Shown here: piece by piece, positions 36,844-48,800 of the stretch
How positions within the stretch are numbered: the first letter of the stretch is position 1
Layout of the letters: each line of letters opens with the position of its first letter
NCBI GenBank assembly: GCA_949152475.1
Contig: OX424561.1
Span: 19,090,481-19,154,480 of the forward strand
DNA: 64,000 nt
Source: Terebella lapidaria
Taxonomy: Eukaryota; Annelida; Polychaeta; Terebellida; Terebellidae
Reading direction: 5' to 3'
Translations under genes and position numbers: made by a program
The notes under the pieces: model-generated
Told to the model about the DNA's origin: nothing
Database searches by the model: none
Seen by the model: the letters and a program-made list of their open reading frames with translations, nothing else

Positions 36844-39800
36844 ATATAAAAAATAGTTGTTTATTTACATCTTGACAACGGCAACAGTCTAGACGCGCAC
36901 GAATATACGGACTATTTTTTATGTCAACACAATGGCGACAATATTGTAAAATTTGATTGTTTTGTTGGAATATTGCTTGTATTATAGTGTTTTTCGTTAA
37001 CCCCAAACTGACTTATGGTGAGAAAGAGAATCTTATGTCTTGTTTTGATGAGATGGAGAAATCTCAGACTCGTCATCAGCTGTCCAGGCTCGCCTAAAGG
37101 CTCGCCATGGACCACGCTGAAGACTCGTCTGAGATTTCTCCATCTCATCAAAACAAGACATAAGATTCTCTTAATCGGTGTTACTTTCACGTTGGAATTT
37201 CCATCGAGTTTGGTATGTTGCAGAGATACGTACAGAAAACAACGAATATACAAGTTAAAACAAGGTAAAAACAAATCTTTTTCCTTCTGATCCTTACCTC
37301 AAATTTTCGTCTGACGCCATTTTGGATGACGAAAATGCGCATGCGCACGCAACCCGGAATCAGAAAGAGACCAAAAGTATTGCACAATGTGCACCATACT
37401 CTATGATCGTCATGATGCACCCATATAAGGCATGTATTTTTTTCATGCAGTGATGTCCATACTTGGACAAAAATTCACGTGATGGACATTGGACAAAACA
37501 TTGTGCGACTTCACAGGAAACGAACGAGAAACACACAAAGCATCATTTGGCGAATTTTTGGAGGATGCCTTGTGTGGCTAGTCCCACAGTACGAAAAAGA
37601 CACACAATGACCTATTGGGCGGAAATTAAAACACACAAGGTATCAGACGTGCGAACGGACGGACGGACGGACGGACGGACGACGGACGCAACGCCATGCC
37701 AATAGGTTATCAGACCAAAGGTCCGGTAACCTAACAATGATGATTTGGTCATTGCATGTGAAATAGAGTTGAATAACAAAACATTCAAACAATACATGTT
37801 TGTACAATATAAATGCAGACAGGGCAAATCATCCCCCAAGCATGTTGTGTCATGTGTGTTGGCTTATTAACCAACTATTGTATCCTGTGGGGTGGAACTT
37901 CTTTCTTTTACCATGTACACACACTAGTAAACCAGGCTTTGGAGGGGGGAGTGAGGGATTATGCATGGATATGAGCCTGGGGTCAAGTTGGACATGCTAG
38001 CTGTATCACTTGTCAGGCATGACTGAGCAGGGCTGGCTGAGAGGGCGGAGCCTATTGCTGTGCTGGACAGACTGGCTGATCTTGTAAGGCATGACTGAGC
38101 AGGGCTGGCTGAGAGGGGCGGAGCCTATCGCTGTGCTGGACAGAGTGGCTGATCTTGTAAGGCATTACTGAGCTCTCATATACTGCACTGGCTGAGAGGG
38201 CAGAGCCCAGCCTCATGCTGGACATGCAGGCTGCAGTCAGTGAATACAGTAGCATGGCTCAGTCACAGTATTACATCTGCATGGGGGCAGGCGAGGGAAA
38301 AATATAAGTCCAAAAAAAAAAAATGCGAAAATCAAAAAACTAAAAAATACCTCCTTCTTGAATTATTTTTAAGTATTTTTGTGCAAAATTTCAGATATAT
38401 TCGCCTGTAAACAAAAAAGAAATTAGCCCAAAGGCTAAGATAGGTTACCGGACAATTTTGGTTTGGCCATGGCAGCATTGGCAGGTAACAGACCTTGAGA
38501 TTTACCAATCAAGGTTCGCAGTGTAAACATATGACCTTGGGATTTACCAATCAAGGTCATCCGTATGAACTTCGATGTAACCATTACATGTATGTGTGCG
38601 GCATTTGATATTCTATATGTTGGGTGGAATCGTTTAGGCCGCTCAGGTCAATTTACACATTCCAAGTCAGACATTTGGCACTCAAGGTCATCTGACGTCA
38701 AGTTCAAGGTCATCATTAGTTGTGCCATATATGTCTTCCTATATGTTCATAATGCAAACATGAGCTCTATCTGCAAGCATTTCATCTATAAGGGCAAATC
38801 TGGGCATTTTTTGACCCCAAAATGGCTGTTTTGACCTTTCAAGGTCATCCAAGGTCAAATTCAAGGTCACCACACAAGTCGCCATATATGACTTCCCATT
38901 TGAAAGTGCCAATTTCTAAGCTCTATCTTCAAGCGTTCTATGAGTGCAGTCCTGACAGCTCCCATTATGAAGGAAAAAAGTGCCGAAAATTTTCCAAGTC
39001 CAAAATTTTTTTCAAAGGGTGAAAATTTTTTTTTGCCTAGAAATGGCCCAAAATGGATAGTAATGTTATTTGGGGCGAAAAAAATTTTTTTCGCCGACTC
39101 GTCAAAAATTCAAAATGGCCGCCACACTGAGATCGGCGATTCAAGGGCAACAAAACTTATACACGTCACAGAGGTATATAAGAGGAATCTTTTTAAGCAA
39201 AAATCTCAAAACTGATCAGAGAGTTTTTGAGAAAATACAGACCAGGTGCAAATTTGAGCGTTTTTCGACCCAAAAATGGCTGTTTTGACCTTTCAAGGTC
39301 ATCCAAGGTCAAATTCAAGGTCACCACACAAGTCGCCATATATGACTTCCCATTTGAAAGTGCCAATTTCTAAGCTCTATCTTCAAGCGTTCTATGAGTA
39401 CAGTCCGGACAGCTCCCATTATGAAGGGAAAAAGTGCCGAAAATTTTCTAAGTCCAAAATTTTTTTCAAAGGGTGAAAATTTTTTTTTGCTCTAGAAATG
39501 GCCCAAAATGGATAGTAATGCGATCTGGGGCGAAAAAAATTTTTTTCGCCGACCCGCCAAAAATTCAAAATGGCCGCCACACGGAAACCGGCAGATTTAG
39601 GGCAACCAAACTTATACATATCACAGAGGTATATGAGGGGAATCTTTTGAAACCAAAAACTCAAAACTGATCAGACAGTTTTTGAGAAAATGGCCGTCAA
39701 AGTCCAAAATTGAGCGTTTTTCGAGAAAAACGGCCGTCATTTTGAAAAAAATGCGAAAATCAAAAAACAAAAAAATACCTCCTTCTCAAAATATTTTTAG

Positions 39801-42800
39801 GCATTTTTGTGCAAAATTTCAGAAAGATTCGATCGTTAACTTTAAAGATAAAAATGTTAACGCCGGACGGACGGACGGACGGACGGGTGAACGGATGGGC
39901 GTTACGGGCGGACCCAATGTTAAATTTCCTATCTTAACTTTCCCCATAAGTCCTGAAAAAATCCCCATAAGACCGCACTTTTGGCTTAAACTGTGGTTGT
40001 GGGGCGTTTTCAGCTTTATTCCCCCTAAGAAATCCCCAAAACTCCGTTCCGTTTGCCCGGACGGACGGACGGACGGACGGACGGACGGACGGACGGACGG
40101 ACGGACGACGGACGCAACGCCATGCCAATAGGTTATCGGACCAAAGGTCCGGTAACCTAATAAAAATGTGGACGACGACGACGACGGACGACGGACGCAA
40201 CGCCATGCCAATAGGTTATCGGACCATAGGTCCGGTAACCTAAAAATTAGCCCAAGGGCTAAGATAGGTTACCGGACAATTTTGGTTTCAAGCATTGTAG
40301 GTGACATAATGTTTTGAGATTTACCAGTCAAGGTCATCTTTGTGAATCTCAATGTCACCATCAGGTATGCTGCATATGACTTCGTATGTTCATAATACAG
40401 AAGGCCGGAATTGAGCTCCGTTTCGCTCTACGACTCACCGTTTCCGAGATACGACCAAACAGGAAGTGCCGAGTCGGCAAAAAAAAAGTTTTATCAACAA
40501 GTATTTCGTGTGTAGAGGCCAATTTCAGATTTTGAGATTCGCCCTTCAAGGTCTTTAAGGTCAAGTTCAAGGTCACCAAAACATGTGCCATTTATACATG
40601 ACTCTTTTACAGGCTTATACACAATCCTAACCTGTATGTGCAAAAGTTTATGCTTCAGCGGCCACTTTCAAGATTTCAAGTCAGACATTTAGCACTCAAG
40701 GTCATCCAAGGTCAAAATCAAGGTCATCATCAGTTGTTTCATATATGACTTCCTATATGTTCATAATGCAAACTGAAGCTCTATCTACATGCATTTCATC
40801 TGTAGAGGCAAATTTGGGCATTTTTTCACCCAAAAATGGCTGTTTTGACCTTTCAAGGTCATCAAAGGTCAAATTCAAGGTCACCTCCCAACTCGCTATA
40901 TATGACTTCCTATTTGAAAATGCCAATATCTAAGCTCTATCTTCAAGCGTACTATGAGTACAGTCCTGGCAGCTCCCATTATGAAGAAAAAAGTGCCGAA
41001 AATTTTCTAAGTCCAAAATTTTTTTCAAAGGGTGAAAAATTTTTTTTTGTCTAGAAATGACCCAAAATGAATAGTAACGCGATTTGGGGCAAACAAAATT
41101 TTTTTCACCGACCCGTCAAAAATTCAAAATGGCCGCCACACGGAGACTGGCGATTCAAGGGCAACAAAACTTATCAACATCATAAATGTACATAAGGGGA
41201 ATATTTTGAAACAATAATCTCAAAACTGATCAGACAGTTTTCGAGAAAAGACAGGCCAGGTGCAAATTTGAGCATTTCTCGACCCAAAAATGGCTGTTTT
41301 GACCTTTCAAGGTCATCCAAGGTCAAATTCAAGGTCACCACACAAGTCGCCATATATGACTTTCCATTTAAAAGTGCCAATATCTAAGCTCTATCTTCAA
41401 GCGTTCTATGAGTACAGTCCCTGCAGCTCTCATTATGAAGGAAAAAAGTGCCGAAAATTTTCCAAGTCCAAAATTTTTTTCAAAGGGTGAAAAAAAATTT
41501 TTTGTCTAGAAATGACCCAAAATGGATAGTAACGCGATTTGGGACAAATAAAAAATTTTTCGCCGACCCGTCAAAAATTCAAAATGGCCGCCACACGGAG
41601 ACCGGCGATTCAAGGGCAACAAAACTTATACACATCATAAAGGTACATAAGGGGAATCTTTAGAAACAAAAATCTCAAAACTGATCAGACAGTTTTTGAG
41701 AAAATGGCCGCCAAAGTCCAAAATTGGCCATTTTTCGTCAAAAATGGCCGCTATTTTGAGAAAAATGCGAAAATCAAAAAAATAAAAAATAACCCCCTCT
41801 TGAAATATTTTTAGGCAACTTTGTGCAAAATTTCAGGAAAATCCGCCTGTAAACTTTAAAGATAAAAATGTGGACGGACGACGGACGACGGACGATGGAC
41901 GGACGACGGACGCAACGTGACGGCAATAGGTTATCGGACCATAGGTCCGGTAACCTAAAAATACACCCAAAAAATTTTTTCCCCCTGGAAATTGCCTGAA
42001 TCAAATTATGACATTGACAGGAATCGCCCGATTTTTTTTTCCAAAATGGCCGCTGGCGGCCATCTTGGATTTCGGATCTCGACGAAAAACAATAGGGGTT
42101 AGGAGCAAAGTATTTCGGATGAGCTGTGAAAATTTCGGAAAGATAGATCAAGGCGTTCAAGAGTTATGATCCGGAAACCAAACGGCGGAAGAAAAAAAAA
42201 AATTAGGCCAAGGGCCAAAGATAGGTTACCGGACAATGTTTAATATTTTAGGTATTAGCCAGGTCACTGGTTGAATTCAAGGTCAAGAGAATATTCAGCA
42301 TATATAACATTAAGCATATATCATGTCCACAGTTGATTGCTAAGCTGTAAGTTCAATAATTAGAGAGAGATTAGCAATTTTATGCTGTAGCCTTGAAAAT
42401 GAAGGGGCAAAGGTCAAATTCAAGGTCATCAAAATATTCAGTGTATATCATTTTCTATATCATGTATATCATGTCCACAATTGATTCCCAAGCCATACAG
42501 TCAATAGAGGAGCAAGATATGAGCCAGTTTGTCCTTGGACCTTAAAAATGAGGTCAGAGGTCAAATTCAAGGTCACGAGAATATTCAGCATATATCATTT
42601 CCTATATGTCCACAATTGATTCCTAAGCTGTAAAATCGATAATAAGTGAGATATTAGCCATTTTGTCCTGTGACCTTGAAAATGAGGTCAAAGGTCAAAT
42701 TCAAGGTCATGACAATAATCTGCATATATCATTTCCTATATGTTCATAATTGATTGCTAAGCTGTAAAGTCGATAACCAGCGAGATATTAGCCATTTTGT

Positions 42801-45800
42801 CCTGTGACCTTGAAAATGAGGTCGAAGGTCAAATTCAAGGTCATCAGAATATTCAGCATATATCATTTCCTATATGTCCACAATTGATTCCTAAGCTGTA
42901 AAGTCGATAATAAGCGAGATATAAGCCATTTTGTGCTCTGACCTTGAAACTGAGGTCAAAGGTCAAATTCAAGGTCACGAGAATATTCAGAATATATCAT
43001 TTCCTATATGTCCACTATTGATTCCTAAGCTGTAGAGTCGATAATAAGCGAGATATAAGCCATTTTGTGCTCTGACCTTGAAAGTGAGGTCAGAGGTCAA
43101 ATTCAAGGTCACGAGAATATTCAGCATATATCATTTCCTATAGGTCCACAATTGACTCCTAGTCTCTAATCTCGATATCAAGTGAGATATTAGGCATAAT
43201 GTGTCCCATTATAAAGCATAGGAGAATTTAACATGGGAAAGTCCCATTTGAGCCGAGTTTGGGCCAAAATGGCCCACTTCGAGCGATTCAAGCGCAACGA
43301 AATTTATAGACATCATAGGAGTACATATGAGGAGTGTTATTTATCAAAAAGAAAAAAAGTTACTGAACAGATTTTGAGAAAATGGCCGCCAAAGTCCAAA
43401 ATCAGGCATTTTTCGTCGAAAACGGCCGCCATTTTGAAAAAAATGCGAAAATCAAAAAACTAAAAAATACCTCCTTCTTGAATTATTTTTAAGTATTTTT
43501 GTGCAAAATTTCAGAAATATTCGCCTGTAAACAAAAAAGATAAAAATGTGGACGACGACGACGACGGACGACGACGGACGCCGACGGACGACGACGGACG
43601 ACGGACGACGGACGCAACGCCATGCCAATAGGTTATCGGACCATAGGTCCGGTAACCTAAAAAAAAAAAAAACAAGCCCTCCATAAGGGGGCCCTGCCCG
43701 ATATTTTCAATCGGGATGCCTAAATATATATACCTTCCTTTTTGCTACTACAAACAGCCCATTTTTTGGTTCATGTTGTTCAGGAGTGACAGGATCCAGA
43801 ACCATGTAACGTTTCTCCTTAGCTATGTTGAGGACATCGAGAAGGACACTCATCTCAGTCAGTGCTGACCTATAGGAAGGGAACAGTATCAACAAAAAAC
43901 ATCATACAGTTATCCGTATATATATGTTACCTACTTTGGTCATCATTGACATATCAAGCATGCTTGAAGCTTTCAGCATGATTAATTGATTATAGCAGTA
44001 CATATACCAAATTTGTAGAAATCTACACAATGGACCATATTACAAGTATTTATTTATATAAACTACAGCTGCATATACCAATATGCTAATTTATTGCCTG
44101 CTAACTACAACACTGTTTGACATGTATTATGTAAACATACTTGAGTTTGTTACGGACACTATCCCATGGCCACAGGGACGGCTGGAAGGGAGCCTCCGAT
44201 TTATCGTCCGATTCATCCTCCTCATTTTCCCCCTCAGATGTTAACTTTCCCTTTTCTGCACTTTCCTCCTTTAGGAAGTCAATCTTATGTGCCAGTTTTG
44301 TCAGGTTCTCTGACATAGACAATGGCCTGCAAACCGAAAGAACAAATATAAGTTTTGTTCAGTGTTAGAATGGTAATTGATAAAAGGATATATGATTCAT
44401 ACAAGAACTCATTCTGTGTGCCTTGGACTGTAAAAATTTTCAGTCAGTTTTATGTCACTCATGTATACAAGTAATTATACCACACTTGTATGTCAATTCG
44501 CTTTTTGAATGTTTGTCACAGGCTCTATGCAAAAATATATTTTTGTGATAGAAATATGGACTTTGGTATAAAATTGCTATTTGGCTAACAGGTGAAGTAT
44601 GACAAGTTATAACACAAAACCATTTAGCATTGCAAATAACTGTGTAAAGATTTAGAAAAATCAGAGTATACATAATTTAAATCATGTTTTATATTGTACA
44701 ATTTTGTCACTGATTGTATGAATGATGTGTATGTATGTGAACCTAAATAAATGAAACAAAAATACTAACTTTGACACAATAAGGCTCATCATAATGTAGT
44801 GGGATCTAGATAACGCTGGGGATCTAAATACAACACAATCGGCCGCATCGCTTGGGCTGTAACAAAATAGGCCTCATCATAATGTAGTGGGACGTTGAAG
44901 CCAATGAGGGTATTCTGAATATTACATTCTGGAATAGATTAACATGCGCATTTCAACCAGAATCATCTACCAACCGAACAGAACTGTGAATTCTAGAACT
45001 GTTTTGCTAATTCGAAACACGCATCGTTTCAGTTCATGCACATTTTTCTCCACATTCTGAACACGCTTCAAATATATTAAATTTAGTGAAATTATTATTG
45101 CTAACATGTTCCTGAAAAATTTGATCAATGAACTAACTGTAGTAGCATTTGTGACAATTTTGTGCAGTCTTTAATATAGAAGTGTGAATTTCGTATGTTT
45201 GTATTTTGCAATAGAAATAAAAGTTATACATTGTTGATTTGGGGGAAAAAGTACCATTTTTAAGTTCAACTGTTGGACTCTACGGAGCACATGTACAATT
45301 TAGTGGGCAATCCTGTTTCTCTATGACAATGATGAGTTTATCAGTGGCACAAAATGATAAGTAAAGATAAAAAGAACATCTAGTTTGCAATAAAGAACAC
45401 TTTTCTATCATAACCAATTGTCATTCAGGATCCTAAGTATGGGAAATTAGTTGGTAATGAAATTGCCCACGTTATTGTACATCCTAGCCGACTCTACTTT
45501 TATATACTGGATTTAAATGAAAAATAAAGTAGCCAGTGGCGAATCTAGTGTCAAAGTTCGATGACTGGCATTTAGAGTAAACCATACAGTTTTCAGACAC
45601 TTAATGTGAAATCTCAATAATGACTGTAGCGAAATATGCTAGATGATTTATTTTACATGTACCGGCATATGCTCGTAAATGTGGTAAAAGTTATAAAGTC
45701 GTATGGAAATATTATATTGTCCAGACTTCGATATTGGTGAATTACGAACTGTGAGTTCAAATGACAGTAATCGGACATCCCAGACAGAAATCGGACACCT

Positions 45801-48800
45801 TATGTGTCTTTAAAAATAATAGCTATATCATTATAATTTCAGGCTATATAGTCAATCGGTAGTTGTTGCAAGGCTGAAGATCAGTTATGAAAGAAGAGGA
45901 CAGGGAGAAGATATAGAATACACCATACATACAGTTTTCGGACACAAACACTAACAGGGAAGCTAACATTGTTGAACTTATCAAACTACATATCCCTGAT
46001 AACACATTGCCGAAATTAAATTTTCTTCAAACCAGCAAAGACCACTCGAGTCAGTGCTTGAGCAAATTTGTTTGCAACATTTTAACTGATATAGATAATT
46101 GGCGGTAAATCATGAAGTGTCCGATTTCTGGTGGTGTCCAAAATTAGGCTGGTTTACTCAAATTGTTAGGGCTTCAACAAGTACTCGGTTAACTGGTCAC
46201 GGTTCGGTTACAGAGTGTAACCGGTTACAAATTTTGTGACCGGTTAATCGTGAACGTATTTTGCACCCTCGTAATTCAGCTTAAAACACTTCACATCAGT
46301 CAAATTTCCGCCCAAACGCGTTGAATTGAAGTGATTTATCACTCTCCAATCCAAATTATTCATCAAAATATTGCATATTTTCACGTCAAAATGACGTCTA
46401 ATGTCGAGTTTTAGGCGAGATTTTGACCGTTTTTTGACACGGAGATTTGATGAAAAGCGAACTGTGAAAAAAAAATGGTGTTACTTTGGACAATATTTAG
46501 CTCTATATTTTTGGACCAGTAACCGGTTACGGTTCGTTACAAGCTAACAAGTAACTGGTCACGAAATTTTGTACTCGTTGAAGCCCTACAAATTGCCCCC
46601 AATGAGTCCAGTTCAAAGTTTGATATATAAATCTATATTTGGACTAGGGCCCGGACGAATCGAAAATTTCCGACCCGGGTACCAGTGTGGTCTGACCCGA
46701 TCCCGACCTGGGTAACCCGTCCAAATACAGATGAAAATTGAACGGGAATCACTGGAGCAAATACGAGCAGTTTGTAACACGTAAACGCCAGTCATCGATA
46801 TTTGACACACACTATTTGTTTCGTCGGTGTTTATTTTCGAGTTTGAAAGAGATCACATGATCTCATAAAACTACTTTCGATTTCTTCCCGATGAATTTCT
46901 TGTCATTCTCGTGATTTTACTAGCGTTATCGCAAATTTTCAAGACAAAAACTATATCATTATTCGTTCTCGGGTACGGGTAATGAAATTCCGACCCGGGT
47001 AATTGTTTGACCCGCCCCGAATTCGGATACCCGTTGACTCGTCCGGGCCCTAATTTGGACGAATTACCCGGAGCGAATCGGGTCAGACCACACGGGTAAC
47101 GGCCGGTCAGAAATTTTCGACTCGTCCGGCCCTAGAATTCAAAGCATGGCTCAAACGAACGGCCAACGGGTCGGATTGAAATGAGATGGTTGGGCGATAA
47201 TAGAAGAATCACAGTCGTCAACGTGCGCACAGGATTCCTGTAGCGGAGTTACAGGAAGCCTGCTAAAAACAACAACATAATCTGAGAAAATTGATGGTGG
47301 GTGGGTATTTTTGGTTGGAAACACATCCCAAACGAGGTTTCCAGCAAAGCGACTTCGCAGATAGACTAACATAAAGATATTCTTTTGGGTGGTAGTTTTA
47401 TTTGTTGTTGACACCTTCGTTATTATTAACTATAAACACATGAAGTGAGATTAGTCCTCAATTATCGTCCGATTGCCCCTTTTTTCTACATGAAATCACC
47501 ATATAATGGAACTTTTGCCCACTGCTAATGTGTATGGGGGTTTATTGGTTCACAGTTGATCAAATTCAACAGTTAATGGAAGGTGACACTCGTCTGTTTG
47601 TGTTTGTCAAGCAGTTGTTTATCGTAGCACACACGAGATATGTGCTGCATGATTCACGTAACAGGCGCTGAAGTATTCACGTAACAGGCGCTTCAGTGTT
47701 CAAGTAACACTGGATGTAAAATTGCCCTAAAATTTTTCTTTCCACTAAATTAACTTCGTACACATCAATATAAACACATACAAAGGTCAGATTCATGGAT
47801 TGTGCATTGTACTGGAAAAGTACAAGCATATATGCTGCATTATTCCTGGCTGGATCTCATCAATTGGCAATGCAAGTACCACTAGATGTAGAATTGTCCC
47901 CGAATCTCTCTTTCCACTAAATTTACAGCAAAATTATTTATTATATTTAACAACTGGAACGGTATAATATGTATGTACACTATATACATAAACTGAATAC
48001 ATACAGTGCTCACCATGACCTCTCTGATCAGTATTGGGACCAGCATGGGACTGGATGCAGTGTTGTACAATGTCATCCGTTTGCTCTGATGAGAAACTGC
48101 AGTACCCACAGTCACCAGCTATAGTAATTCTCTCTAGGAAAGTTGCTAACAAAAACACACACGTGAGATAGGATAGGTCCATGCAACACACCAATACTGA
48201 TTTCATTGAGAACATGATGAGCACTGTGCATTCAGTTTATTATATTCACAGAGAGGAACCGTTTGTCTGATTCTATGTGCATTATTCTGATAAAACATGC
48301 TGGATCAACGACAAATGTCTCAACACAATCTGATGGCACGTGATCTATTTACTCTATAAATCATTGCAGAATATGGATTATGTTCAGTTTCTTATGCAGT
48401 GTTCATCGTTGTTCATACATTTGTCACACAAAAGTGGAACGGCTAGGTGGTGGAGCAGTTATTAATAATAAACCACCAACTGCAAAGCGTTCGCATTAAC
48501 CTACCTGGGTATCTGGACAAAAATTAGTCCAGTTGACATTCTGATTGTCCCTAGATGTGAAATCAGCTACAGAATCAAACAAAATTGATCATAGACTAAA
48601 AATAACAGAAAAAAACTCGATTCTATGGGAACAAACCTGATTCTATGGGTAGGTTTATTTGATAACCATGGAACTATAGGCTACGATCTGTCATCCATGT
48701 TATTGACCTTCTTCTAGAAACAGAACATAAAATCAAGCTTCAATACTATATTTATTCAGGATCAGCATCGAAAAGCTGTTAGTTTCATGGCTATAACAAA

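Larger units (their letters stand above)
31434..37320 (-). other. Tentative nested spliced unit in MED17 intron 3
   Basis: A possible five-exon minus-strand chain is 37320-37298 (MASDENLR, donor GTAAGG), 33251-33136 (acceptor TTTCCAG, donor GTAAGT), 32248-32123 (acceptor CTTTCAG, donor GTACAA), 31907-31815 (acceptor CTTTTAG, donor GTTTGT) and 31507-31434 (acceptor TTTTCCAG, stop TAA). Phases agree throughout. The last two exons read DGSMRSHECLKDIAHKIKQH, then QSELQYADITDRLDPSSAP. In-frame stops appear at the end of exon 2 (TAA) and in exon 3 (TGA), so it is either a non-coding RNA, a decayed gene or a wrong model. I do not recognise the product. A minus-strand AATAAA lies near 31030. Confidence 0.3.

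Noticed and set aside
28734-43463. Many short ORFs repeated in the GGTCA elements (e.g. MAVLTFQGHPRSNSRSPHKS)
   Set aside because: They recur because the elements are near-identical. They have no known domain and read across (acgg)n tracts and poly-A/T runs.
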